From Acanthochromis polyacanthus (lineage: Eukaryota; Chordata; Actinopteri; Pomacentridae): DNA of 64,000 bases. The stretch is from assembly GCF_021347895.1 (NCBI RefSeq), contig NC_067116.1, positions 37,273,639 through 37,337,638 of the forward strand. The letters are read 5' to 3'. Both the position numbers and the translations under genes were made by a program. Of this stretch, positions 50,101 to 60,776 are shown piece after piece (the stretch's first letter is position 1; every line of letters starts with the position of its first letter). The notes under the pieces are model-generated. The model had not been told where the DNA came from. It did no database searches and saw only the letters and a program-made list of their open reading frames with translations.

Positions 50101-53100
50101 ATCATTGAAGTGACTAAAATGTATTGCTATGCAGCGTTGTTCTCCGTTTATATGGAGTTTCTGTGTTACATTTCAACAGACACATTATAAAAAATGGGTT
50201 GTGTTGTGGATGGCTCACAAACTAAACAGACTGATGCATTGTTAAATACTTTCACCTTGTCTTGTCTGAGGGGACAGCGAGGCGAAATGTGTGAGCTCTT
50301 CTTACTCCAGGTGCCCCAGTACGCTGGACGGTAGTTCTCATGGAACATGAGCAGCTTCATGGGTCCATAACGTTTCCGGTCCGGTACATCATCTGGTTTT
50401 GGGCCTTCCACTGCTATACAATCCCTGAAGAAACAGTGGGAGATGTAGACAAAGAATCGTTAACCATAAAGCTACAAAAAACTCGGTAATAAATCACAGG
50501 TTTTTCCAAATCTACACATGAGCAAACAAGTGAACTGCCAGAGCATTCCAATTTTTAAAAACAACTGTGGGTAGTGGCAGGATGTCGGGGAATCCAACTC
50601 CATCATATATAAACTATGTCAAGGCTCCACAATAAGGCAAACGTCCTCGAGGTGTCACAAAGCACATTCATGGGGCTGAATCTGCTATAGCAACTTTTGT
50701 TGAACCAAGTGAGCTTTTAACAAACTGTACTGAAACAACAACAGACTGACCAGCCACCCTCAGCTGAACATGTAACCAAATGCCAAGTGCTTGGTAGAAA
50801 ATATGTAGGAAATTAATACAGAATGATTAAATATTCATCAATGGTTTGAAAACAGTGAGTGTCGCTGGCACTGACCCCACGCTCTGTATTATTATTATTA
50901 TTATTATTATTATGTCCTGCATGGATAAATTGTATTTTATTGGACAATAAACAAGCTGACAACAGCTTATTGCTACTACAGCAGGTCTGCAGTTTCTGTA
51001 CACAGGATTGGTGCTTATGTGTATCTATTGTTACAATGTTGAGACACTGTAACGCTTCAAAAACCTTAATTAATCAGCAAATTTCACATTAGCAAACCCC
51101 CAATCCTCAATCATAACTAGAAGTAACTGATATAAACCCTCACAGATAGCAAAAGAATCCTAAATAGAAAGGTACTCGGAGAACGGATCCAGTGCCAAAG
51201 CCTGCAATTTTGATCTTCATGACCTTAACCAAAATTTAATGGGTCTTTCCTGTGCCCAAGCTTCACCTCTCGACTAAGTCTCATGAAATTCAGCTCGGTA
51301 GTTTCTACATAACTTCAGTGACAGACACACACTGGATAGATCTGGAACTTCCCTGTCGCTTAAATATCATTGTTAGTTTTAATCAGACTGCTGTTTAATC
51401 TGAAGCTGCTACTTGTACTGTAAATAACCCTTCATTTGTCAATAAATGTACATTTTCCTGGATATGAGGCAACTATGTGGGGATGAGAGTGTGCACAACA
51501 ATTGGAATAATCGCTGTCTCACCTGAGTGAGTCTGTCTTCCTGGGTTTGGTGGGTCCTGACCGTCTGGGTTTTTGCCCAATCCAATCTTTCAGTCCATTC
51601 AAGTTATCAGGAGGATTCAACAAACACTGGTCCAGTTCCTCCAGAACAGATTCCTCACACTGAACCCGGCACAGTGGCGCCAAATACATATTTTCTTTTA
51701 TCTCAAATGGAGCAAACTTCCCACACGCAGCTGCAAGAGTCTGAAACAACAAATGGACAAAACAATTAGATGTATTTTTTATATTAGTGAAGCGTTTGAA
51801 TTCAGACTATTTTAATTAAAAGGAGGGCTATATAGGATCAAAAAATATATTAGAATTCAAAGTCAAGCTATTGTTAAAAGAGAGTAACTTAACCCCTGGC
51901 TTTCTGACATGCATAGATACATACATGTTGTTCCAATAAGAAAATATAGATTATAGATCGATAGAACAACTTAAGAAACAGCCAAAAAAAAGCTGTAACC
52001 AATTTTGAATTTATCTGTTAAAAAGTTACCTTTGGAGCCTGTTGGATCTTGGGTTTCTGCAGAAACCGTGTAATTTCTGCTTTCTCAGCTTTAAGACGCT
52101 GTAAACAGAGCAAAATGTTCAACAGATTATTCAGTAAAACTATTAATGTCAGCTACTGAACAAGAGATATTGTAGCATCTACCCTGCATATTTTAATGCC
52201 ACATAAACTCACATCTTTCTCTTCTTTCAACCGTTTCTCCTCTTCCTTCAGTCGCTTCTCCTCCTCTTTCTTCCGTTTTTCTTCAAGCTTGGCACTGAGG
52301 CAAATATTAAGCAGAGTTTGTTTTTCTATCAGCATCATTATGTCTGCTGCCACATTGTTAACACTGACACAAATTATTTGAAAATACAGAGCCCCTCTCA
52401 TTACTCACTCCAGCTTGGCTTTCCGCAGATCTTCTTTTGCTTTTAGCCTCTCTGCCTTTTCCTTCTCCTCCTTCTCTTTTTTCTCTTGTTTCTCTCGATT
52501 ATCTTTTTCCTTTTTCTCCCGTTTTTCCCTTTCTCGTTCCTCTTTCAGTTTGCGAGCTTCTTCTTTCTTTTTCTCTTTCGCAGCTTTTGCCTCTTCTTTC
52601 TGGCGTTCCTTCTCCTGCCGCAGTCGAAGCCTCTCCTCTTGTTCTTGCAAACTCTAGAATCACAAATGTCTAATCAGTTTTTCTATTAATCAGCTAAGTG
52701 GTTGAGGAAATATGACCCACAACATAAGATGCTGGATTCATATGTTTAAGCTTACAACTGGGGAATTTGAAACAGATCTCAAACTCATCTTGCATTGTAT
52801 ACATAACAAGTCTCACCTTCAATGAGCGCCTTTTAACCTTCTTCTGATCTGCTGGTGTCTTGGGGGTGGTCTTTGGCTCCTATGAGGGGATAAAAAAAAA
52901 ATCTGATAATCATCTCTTGCATCTAATCTACTCAATTGCTTAATTGGTGCGATTTAAAATTGGACAAATTATTGCAATACTATTGAAGCTGTTGTATAGC
53001 TTACAACAAAAGTAAATATCTAAATGTCTGCAATATATCTGAAAGCATTTACATTGATCAATAAAAAATACACATGAATAACAGAGATATTGGTCCAAAT

Positions 53101-55967
53101 TAACAACTATTAGATTTTGCCAGTGTAGCTAGTGTCCAAAACAACTACAACCGTATTAATTATTTAGGATTTTTAGGTCAGTGTTAAGCATTTAAATGAG
53201 TAAATGTTGATAAATTACTCATTCCACATTCTATTCGTGGTAGAAAGCAAACACTAACCAGAATCTGTGTTGCATATGAAGAGTCATTATCAAACAAATT
53301 CTCCTTATGAATTAAAATTTTCCAACTATTAAATAGTAAATATTGAATAACCCTATGTGGCATTAAACAAAATGCAGGTCACGGGTGCTGTACATACTGT
53401 AGGTGTTGTAGCTGGCGTGGGGTCATCAGTCTTGGACTTCTCTGGTGAGCTTTCAGAATTGGAGCCGACTGATGAAGCGGACTGCATGGACTTGTTTCCC
53501 AAACTAGAAACATTTGCCGACACATTCTGCTCCTCAGGCTCGCTGTCTGAATCCTGGGTTGTGTCAAGCTGTGAAAGAGATTCTGTCTGATCTTTGTCTT
53601 CCATCTCTTCTACTTCAACATCGCTCATTACCATGCAGTCTAAAGTGTGCGTTTTAGGAGCGTCATCCACATTGGCGGATTTCTTAGATGAGGCACTTTT
53701 GTCTGTGCAGTGACGCTTGTCTTTTGTTGGGAGGCAGGGAGAGGCAGAGGCAGGTGAAACACGTCGCTTTACAGGAGATGAGTTGTCCTCAGTCAGATCT
53801 ATAACAATGTTCTCATCTGAGGGTCCCGCAGGGCATCGGCGGCTCAGGAAGCCATCGAGTGGCCCCCGACCATTAACCAGAGGCGGTCTGCTGCGCACAG
53901 AGAGTGGAGAGGACTCATTCTCATTCTCCCTGTCTGAGACTTCAGGTTCAGGACAAGCGTGGGCACAGGGGCGCTTTGGCAGCTGGTTCTCTTTAGGCTC
54001 AGGGTTAAGGCGCTTGAATGGGAGGCGAGCTGCAGGCAGACAATAACATTGATCATTTGAGGGTGCATTACTCTGCAAATATGTCAAATAGATTTGATCA
54101 ACAAAATGCAAAAGCAGTGAATAATTAAGAGAAAGATGGAATAAATAGAAGTGTATAAATAATTAACAAGTTCTATAAATAGGGCTGAAGGAAAATATCT
54201 AATCCCATTTTTCTTACAAATATTGCAAATTTAATTTGGCATGCAGTATCATTTGAAAGTTGAGCTTCAGTTCAATATTTACTTGATAACAGATGTAAAA
54301 TGTGATACATGAGACATATGGGCCAGATGCATTGTACACTATACAGTGTGTAGGCCATTGAAAGTCTCATTCTTTTCAAATGCAAAAATGTAAGTAAAAT
54401 GTATTACAGAATTAATTTTGTTATCTAAAATTAAACTTTCCTTATCTTACATTGCACTCTTTGCAATTAGTGAATTTCACTGTTTCAAATTGCAGTTATG
54501 ATTACAAATCGATTAATAGTGCAATAGCAGTAAATGTAAGGTATGATTACACAATGGACAGTAACAACATTACCAACACTTATGCTAGATTATCTTCAAT
54601 GGTATGTAATGTCTTATTCTCAAAAGATATTGTGTCACAAATGTCCAAAATATTCAGAAATTTTAATATGATGCTGCAATTACCTTGGATAAGTTTCTTG
54701 TTGGCATCGTTACTTGACTTACAATCCATGCCTATAACAAAAACAAACACAGGAACATCAAAATTTCACTTATAACTATTTGAATTTGCAATAATGAATT
54801 GACACCAATGCTGTCAGTCAGTAAATGACAGGTTTTGTGAGTTGTAACAAGTACACAGAAGAATTAAAATGACAACCACATTTAAAGCTATTTTTTATTA
54901 CACCAACGGATCATCTGTTTATTACTGTAATAACCAAATGCCAGTGAAGATTACCTTAAAATCCTAATCAATCTGTATTAAATAAAGTTTATCAGACAGT
55001 ACGAACGCATCGAATGAGGTATTTTAAGTTGCTGCAGTCCATGTCAAAACACTATGCAACACCGGTGTGCCAACATCCCAGTATTACAGTGGATGTAATG
55101 GTTGTGTTTGGTATGCTCTCCCGCCAACCGGTGCATCAGCCGGTGTTGTAGGCCCGGTCGAGTCAGCGGGGCAGCCACCGTTCTGGGGCTGTCAAGACGA
55201 GGACGCCTGCCCGGTTACAGAACCGAAAACTTCGCACAACCAGGGAAGCTAGTTAAAACATTATGTAACGTTACAACAGCCACAAACCTGGCCGTGTGGA
55301 GAAGTAAAAACAAAGGCGCAGACTTGAGGACTGTGAAAGCAGCTTTCATGTTTGCTGCTAAGCATCTCGGAGACGCTAACACAACTAGCTAGCCTGCTAA
55401 TGTAACTAAATTAGCTAGCACCTTTTGCTAGGCGAGCCGGGCAGAGCTATAAGCTAGCAAAGCAGCTGCAACAACGGTTAAAGCCCTTTTAACGGTTAGG
55501 TACAACTTTTGTAGGTATAAAATACTGACACTGAGGTCTAGCTTCGTTACTGTGATATAAAATCAATGCTAAAGTTTCATGTCAAGCGTTAAATAACATG
55601 ATAACACAAAAGTAGCTGGTGAGTTCTACACAGCAGGCTTTAATGTTTCAAGTGAAAGGCAGCAGTTAGGGTTTGTCTACTAACAATGACAATAGCTAAC
55701 GGTGGTAAATCGAGGTTTTTGGCGTTGACTGGGTTAAAGTTGTGCAACGGACACGCAAACAGAATTATCTTTTTCTCAGCTTGTCATATTTTTGTACTCG
55801 CTCAAACGTACGGATGAAACCATGCCCCGTCTAATACATAATAGTAAACATTTTAACAAGCTGTTTAGACCGTTTTAGAGCTTGCTAGACGATGCAGAAG
55901 CGGTACCTCTTCTGCGGGGAGTCGATGCTGCCAACTGTCCGTCCACAGGTGCGTCCGCCGCCAACAT
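44101..55967 (-). CDS. chaf1a: Chromatin assembly factor 1 subunit A (p150), 16 coding exons
   Basis: Largest CAF-1 subunit; delivers H3-H4 to PCNA-bound replicating DNA in the nucleus. Coding exons: 55967-55907, 54731-54684, 54029-53398, 52879-52817, 52653-52409, 52294-52213, 52098-52030, 51740-51523, 50424-50256, 50029-49949, 48552-48451, 48303-48066, 47021-46865, 46181-45860, 45767-45683, 44213-44101. They join in frame to 894 codons (human 956), all GT-AG. N-terminal QARLPFKRLN; SUMO-motif-like VIDLTED (112-118); charged KER helix (about 270-380); PIP-like KAEITRFLQKPK after it; acidic ED domain with DYEVDSDEEWEEEEPGES (about 530-590); C-terminal winged helix with YEKRSTYRRCCWYVH. Start in exon 1 chosen because MLAADAPV…GMDCK parallels the human start; an internal Met at 54729 is the alternative. 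No HP1-binding PxVxL motif was seen. Confidence 0.96.
44925..45245 (+). repeat. Diverged dispersed repeat, copy B
   Basis: Matches 26188-26530 block by block in the same plus orientation. It lies in the last intron of CHAF1A, so on its antisense strand relative to that gene. Unnamed family, non-coding. Confidence 0.6.
45303..45586. mobile_element. Small hAT-like element with G-tract core
   Basis: The terminal inverted repeats are CAGTGTTTCCCCT (45303) and AGGGGAAACACTG (ending 45586). The direct repeat CATATG flanks both sides (45297-45302 and 45587-45592). Inside, GAAAGTTGTTGACGG runs into a G tract as in 18152-18451, and a run of about 20 T follows at 45465-45482. Non-autonomous. It sits in the last CHAF1A intron. 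Confidence 0.75.
46292..46837. mobile_element. hAT-like non-autonomous element
   Basis: The ends CAGGGTTTTCGTCAGG (46292) and CCTGGTGAGAACCCTG (ending 46837) are inverted, flanked by TAAAC on both sides (46287-46291 and 46838-46842). The interior repeats TTACGCTGT three or more times near both ends and is GC-richer than the surrounding intron. No transposase frame was seen. It lies in a CHAF1A intron. Confidence 0.6.
48765..48955 (+). repeat. Widespread teleost repeat (ATTCAATTCAATTTTATTT type)
   Basis: Tandem AATTC units lead into TTTATATAGCGTCAATTAC, TCAAGACGCTTTACAGAACC, AAGGCGACAGTGGCAAGGAA and AGAAACCTCGAGCAGAACC. I recall this arrangement as one of the most frequent dispersed repeats of teleosts. 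It lies in the CHAF1A intron upstream of the acidic exon. Non-coding. Confidence 0.6.
49345..49595 (+). repeat. Dispersed repeat ending in GCCGGGCGGTA
   Basis: ACTTGGACCGCCCGGCG on the left and CGCAGTTTTGCCGGGCGGTA on the right are inverted. Between them are GACCTTGAAAATGAGGTCAA, GGTCACCAAATG and CCAAATATGGTGAGGTTACA, phrases I associate with a common fish repeat. The inverted ends suggest a DNA element. No target duplication could be assigned. Confidence 0.5.
50887..50913. repeat. (ATT)n microsatellite
   Basis: About nine trinucleotide units in a CHAF1A intron. Confidence 0.95.
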
Positions 55968-55975
55968 CCCAACCA

Positions 55976-56122
55976 CTAACCGGGGGCTTCTCTAGTTGGC
56001 GATATTCTCCGGTTAAAACAAACAAACAAAAAAATCAAAACACCAGCACGGGTCCGAGGATGTCCCCAATAACGAACGGACTTGTGAGCTGCTACCGAAA
56101 CGACATGTGATTTATCTCTCAT
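55976..56122 (-). other. Possible uORF in CHAF1A leader
   Basis: On the minus strand an ATG at 56122 (with another in-frame ATG at 56161) opens a frame that ends at 55976-55978, nine bases before the CHAF1A start codon at 55967. It is in a different frame from CHAF1A. It is only relevant if transcription starts upstream of it, which is plausible given the promoter elements at 56193-56236. Confidence 0.3.
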
Positions 56123-56192
56123 TAAACATAGCGCTGCCTCTGCGCAGCGCCCCTGCTTCACCCCGCTGCTGCCTCGCGCTCCTCAGTCGGAA

Positions 56193-56236
56193 TTGGCGGG
56201 AGTCTGTCACTTCCATCTATTACCATCTCTGATTGG
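56193..56236 (-). promoter_or_regulatory. CHAF1A promoter: E2F-like site and CCAAT box
   Basis: TTGGCGGGA at 56193-56201 resembles an E2F site, and ATTGG at 56232-56236 is a CCAAT box on the minus strand, about 30 bases further upstream. Both are placed where a TATA-less promoter for the minus-strand gene would lie. CHAF1A is an S-phase gene, so E2F control fits known biology; occupancy is inferred. Confidence 0.45.
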
Positions 56237-56449
56237 TCGAAGCTTCGTCACCGGGCTGCGCAGAGATGTTGGATTTCTGCACCTGCATCGCACGGTTCTT
56301 CTTCTTCTTCTTCTTCTTGTTTTACGGCGGTTACATCGCACGGTTGTGACGTCGTACATGTGTTAAAGCGCTGCGACAGGGGCGCTGTTTCGATCTTGCA
56401 ACGCTGATGGCTTAACTCAACCTAAAAATCTCAAAATTTGACCTGTTTT

Positions 56450-56645
<196 letters not shown>

Positions 56646-56796
56646 CCGGGCTTTGCAAAAGCTCTGTTACACGGTTTCATGATCTTTAGAGACGTTTACA
56701 TGTCGGAGTGAAAAATTCCATGAAATAAACTGAAAGTTCTACCTTATAGGCAGGTGTTCTTAATACAGTTTTTTTCTCCGGTGAAGTTGTATCAAG

Positions 56797-56955
56797 ATGG
56801 AAGTCAAAAGAGTTGGGATATCTGCTCTCCTTCATGCTGGCCACAACAAGTCTGACAGAGCCAAGCAGTTGAACATCAGCCGGATGACTGTCCACAGAGT
56901 CACGGAGAGGCTCAAGAATGGTGAAGATCTTTCAGTGATCTTTCAAGAATGGTGA
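56797..56955 (+). pseudogene. Tc1/mariner-type transposase N-terminal HTH fragment
   Basis: A 52-codon frame starts MEVKRVGISALLHAGHNKSD and continues to NISRMTVHRVTERLKNGEDLS, then stops at 56953-56955. The pattern of a short helix, glycine turn, then ISRMTVHRV recognition helix is that of the first helix-turn-helix of Tc1/mariner transposases. The whole catalytic domain is missing. It may have been part of the autonomous parent of the surrounding element. Confidence 0.6.
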
Positions 56956-56960
56956 AGACC

Positions 56961-57096
56961 TGAAAGATCTTCACCATTCTTTAGCCTCTCCGCGACTCTG
57001 TGGACGGTCATCCGGCTGATGTTCAGCACAAAGGAGAGCAGATATCTCAGCTCTTTTGACTTCCATCTTGATACAACTTCACCGGAGAAAAAAATT
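56961..57096 (-). repeat. Inverted copy of the HTH fragment
   Basis: Reading on the minus strand from 57096, it repeats CTCCGGTGAAGTTGTATCAAG ATG GAAGTC as in 56775-56805. It then lacks about 37 bases between CTCTCCTT and GAACATCAGCC, and finishes AGAATGGTGAAGATCTTTCAG. With the forward copy it makes an imperfect palindrome centred near 56950, arms about 140-170 bases. Confidence 0.8.
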
Positions 57097-57365
57097 TGTA
57101 TTAAAGGCATTATGGAGAATGTTTTTTTTTTGTTTAATTTGTCTGATTCACATAAAATGAATATACTGACCTTTAGTGGACTTGTATGTATGGTTTCTAA
57201 AAAAATTAAAAATTAAAAAAAATAACTGTGGACATGGCAGGACCTGAAAAACATCACCCAATCATTGCGCTCGGACCGAGGCGTTTGGTTTGCTCCCTTT
57301 CCTGTCAGTGAAAAATCTTCCGGCTCAGGCCGAGTTACGTAGATTACGTACGCCTTGGACTTACG

Positions 57366-60300
57366 TTTTTTTTTTATTTTTTTATTGACAATATATACAT
57401 ACAATATACATAAACTCTCGTAGGGAGGCAAAGTTTGTAACATTTTTAACAATATGTCTTAACATAAAGAAATAGAAAAAAAAAAGTGCAAGGTAAATGT
57501 CTTTACAAGGCATATGTCTCATTTACAAATATATATTTTTTTACAAGGGTACATAAGCAGTTATTGTATTACAAATCTTTTCAATTGTTTCATATTTATT
57601 TCTCAATAAGGACAAGGAATTGTAAAAAGATTGGATTTCAGCTTTAAATATATTGATTGAGGGTGTTTTATTTTGCCATTTGACTTTGTGTATGTGATAT
57701 TTTCCCATAATAATTACAATATTACATAACTCAAGAACATTTTTTTTCACATTTTCTATACCATACATTACTTCCTCCATTTTTAACTGTGTCATTTTGT
57801 CTATTTCAATCCATTTTGATACTTCAGTCCAAAAATGTTTTGTTATTTTGCAATGGAAAAATAAATGTTCTATTGTTTCTTCTTCCTCCGAGCAGAAAAC
57901 ACATGGCTCTACCTCAAATCCAAATCTTTTATTTAACATTACTGCAACTGGATAATAGTTATTTATAATTTTGAATTGCATTTCTTTTATTTTAGGTGGG
58001 ATCGGCCATTTCATATATTTATTTAATTTAGTTCTTTCCATTAATTTGCCTTCCTTTGTGTATTTTTTGATTGTTGCATCATATCTATGAAATAATTTGT
58101 TTTTTAACATTTTTTTTAATTTTAGGTTATTACACTTTTTATCATTTAGTGGCAATTGATCTAAACATAATTTAGGGAGAGATATTGTAATTTTGTTTGG
58201 GTGCTGTAGATACATTTGAATTAAATTAAGCAGGGCAATTGGAATTGCTCTGCACACTTCATTGTATTCTCTAACTGAAGTTTCAACATTAAACTTTTTA
58301 ATAAAGTCTGCAAAACATAACAAGTGCCCTTGGTCATTTAAAATATCAGCTATATGAACAATTCCTTTATCGTACCAGTTTTGAATAAATAAGGATTTCC
58401 GATTGATGGTTACGACTCTGTTGTTCCACAAGGTGGAGCCATGAGGAGTAAAATTTTGGGCGAATGCAATTTTCCAGTAGTTCAGAACTTGTTTATGATA
58501 TTCTGATAATTTTAGAGGCAGTTTTGTTATTTCAAAATCACATCTTAATAAAAAATCCAGTCCACCTACTTGATTAAAGATCATTTTAGGGATCTGGAAC
58601 CACAATAATGTAGGGTTAGCCAGATAAGATTTAATCCAATTTAATCTGAACATTCCAACCATTGATTCAAAATCTATAGTTTTTAGACCTCCCTTATCAT
58701 AGTCTTTTATCATATTTTCTTTTCTAATGTAATGCGTTTTATTGCGCCAAATAAACTTATAAAGCCTTGTGTTTATTTTTCTAATATTTAGAGGACTAAT
58801 ATACAGGGAGTAACTCGGATAGACCAGTTTAGATACACCTTCAGATTTTGATAGAAGGTTTCTCCCAAATATGGTCAAGTCTCTTGTTAACCAATTGTTA
58901 AGACTTTTAGTAACCATCTCTATTTTTCCATCAAAATTTATAGCTTCTCTTGTTTTCACATTATTGGATAAATTAATTCCTAAATATTTTATTTCTTTCT
59001 TAACAGGAATTTTTTCCAGTTCAAGGTCAGAACATTCATAATTTGGCAACAGTTCACACTTTTTTAAATTTAAACACAAGCCTGATGCCTGGGAGAATTT
59101 GGATATTATATCCAATGATTTCTTAAGAGATGATTTATCATTTAGGAAAAGTACTGTATCATCTGCGAATTGACTTAATTTAAATTCTATATTGTTAATT
59201 GTTATGCCTATTACGTCGCTATCTATTATTGAGTAAGCCATTAGTTGGGTACAAAGTATGAATAATTTAGGTGAAATCGGACATCCTTGGCAAATTCCAC
59301 ATGAGACGTTAATTCTTGGTGTGAGACCATTTTGTACGGAAATATAACTATAGATATCATTATAGAATATTCGAATTATTTGACAGAACTTTTCTCCAAA
59401 CCCCATTAATTGTAATGACTGCAGCAGAAATTCATGTTCGATTGAATCAAAGGCCTTAAAAAAGTCCATAAATAATATAAGATGTTCAGAATCAGGAGGG
59501 GATTTATAGTCTAACATATCAAGAATAAGTCTAACGTTGTTCTGTATATATCTACCTTTAATAAAAGCAGATTGATAATCCCCTATTAAAGAATTTAGGA
59601 CACTTTTTATTCTATTTGCATATACCAATGCAATTAATTTATAATCATTACAAAGTAACGTTATAGGTCTCCAATTATCTAGTTTTTCAGTGTCCTTGTT
59701 TGGCTTGGGCAAGAGAGTTATTAGGCCAGTTTTCATTGTTGGTGATAGTTGCCCATTGTTTATCACATCTAAATAAGCATTAAATAGAAGATTTTTAATG
59801 TTCGGCCAAAACGTTTTGTAAAATTCGATTGTTAACCCATCAATTCCAGGTGATTTCCCATTTTTCATTTGTTTTAAAGCTATTTCCACTTCCGACATTC
59901 TAATCTCATCATCAAGCTTCTGTCTATCTCCATCTGATATTGTGTTTATTTTACTCTTGCTTTGAAGTAGATTTATGAATTGATCACTTTTATTTTTCTG
60001 AAATTTACTTTTGTACAGTTCACTATAAAATGTTGTTACCTCTTCCATTATTTTAACAGGGTCTTCGATCTTATTATCATCGATTTTTAGTTTATTTATG
60101 GTCTTTTTTGTTTGTCTTCTTTTTTCAAGGTTGTGAAAGTATGTTGAATTTTTTTCCCCTTCCTCAATCCATTTAGCTTTAGATCTTACATACGCCCCTT
60201 GTGCTTTTTTTAAATACATCTCATCCAATTGATCTTGAAGATTTTGCATTATTTCTTTTTCTTCAGTAGTAAGATCTGATTTTTCACATAAAATATTCAT

Positions 60301-60392
60301 TTTTTCTATTATTTCTTTCTGTAATTTTTTACGATTCTCTGCAATTTTTTTGCCTGTTGCAATCGCTTCTTGTTTTATTTGGAATTTGAACC
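57366..60392 (-). mobile_element. 5'-truncated L1/Tx1-like LINE with target duplication
   Basis: About 3.0 kb, minus orientation. The 3' end on the minus strand is ATTGTCAATAAAAA followed by an A-rich tail. ACTTACG occurs at 57359-57365 and again at 60393-60399, a short target-site duplication. The endonuclease half and any ORF1 are absent, as expected from incomplete reverse transcription. It interrupts the TIR element at 56646-60764, so it is the younger insertion. Confidence 0.85.
57541..60392 (-). CDS. LINE ORF2 fragment: reverse transcriptase and zinc knuckle
   Basis: About 950 codons open to a stop at 57541. In order: coiled-coil-rich lead-in (KKIAENRKKLQKEII), RT blocks LPKPNKDTEKLDNWRPITLL, QSAFIKGRYIQNNVRLI, LFMDFFKAFDS (catalytic Asp), CQGCPISP, FADDTVLF (catalytic Asp-Asp), KYLGINLS. 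A CxxC…H…C knuckle (CVFC…EHLFFHC) lies near the end. The order is that of L1/Tx1-group ORF2. Two cysteines in CGICQGCP stand where relatives have arginines, a CpG-decay pattern. The open frame runs on upstream to 60660, but those first ~90 codons belong to the host transposon. No intact endonuclease, so it is not a functional gene. Confidence 0.85.
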
Positions 60393-60474
60393 ACTTACGT
60401 GTTTTGTGTATGTGTTGCTTTGGTATAGCTTCGTAGTTAGCTGGCGACTTGTTTTGTTCATCTTTTTTTACATA

Positions 60475-60570
60475 ATGGCAGATAAAGATCCAGGGGAACC
60501 CAGCCGTAAAAGACAACTTCACGAGTGCTACGCAAGTTTCTGGAGGGGGGCGTTTCTTCGTAAATGTTAA
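60475..60570 (+). other. Small ORF inside the TIR element (31 codons)
   Basis: ATG at 60475 starts MADKDPGEPSRKRQLHECYA and ends at TAA 60568-60570. It follows a T-rich, leader-like stretch and looks like the first coding segment of a gene, but no downstream exon was found inside the element. It may be a captured host first exon, a transposon leader, or chance. Confidence 0.25.
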
Positions 60571-60776
60571 GAGGGTGGAGGTTAGAGGGGGGTAAGGGAG
60601 AGGTTGTATGTGCATGCGCATGCTACGTTCAAAGTCGTAGGAAATTAAATCTCCTCTCATGCCTTTAAGGACGCCTGCCTATAAGGTAGAACTTTCAGTT
60701 TATTTAATGGAATTTTTCACTCCGACATGTAAACGTCTCTAAACAGAACTTTTGCAAAACCCGGTATATATATAAT

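Larger units (their letters stand above)
56646..60764. mobile_element. Nested TIR transposon with internal fold-back and LINE insertion
   Basis: The left end (56646-56763) and right end (60665-60764) are inverted copies of about 100 bp beginning CCGGG(C/T)TTTGCAAAAG. The left copy carries an extra ~16 bases (ACACGGTTTCATGATC). Both ends abut TATATA, consistent with insertion into TA. Inside are a Tc1/mariner-type HTH fragment, its inverted copy, and a LINE (57366-60392). Without the LINE the element would be about 1.1 kb, too short for a transposase gene, so it is non-autonomous. Assignment to the Tc1/mariner superfamily rests on TA flanks and the HTH fragment. Confidence 0.7.

Noticed and set aside
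52415..52689. Ser/Phe-rich plus-strand frames
   Set aside because: Antisense shadows of the Lys/Glu-rich KER exon of CHAF1A.
54727..54729. Internal Met of exon 2 as the CHAF1A start
   Set aside because: An in-frame upstream ATG in exon 1 gives an N-terminus parallel to the human protein; kept only as an alternative.
55067..55392. GC-rich open frames in CHAF1A intron 1
   Set aside because: Explained by CpG-rich sequence downstream of the promoter; no conserved motif.
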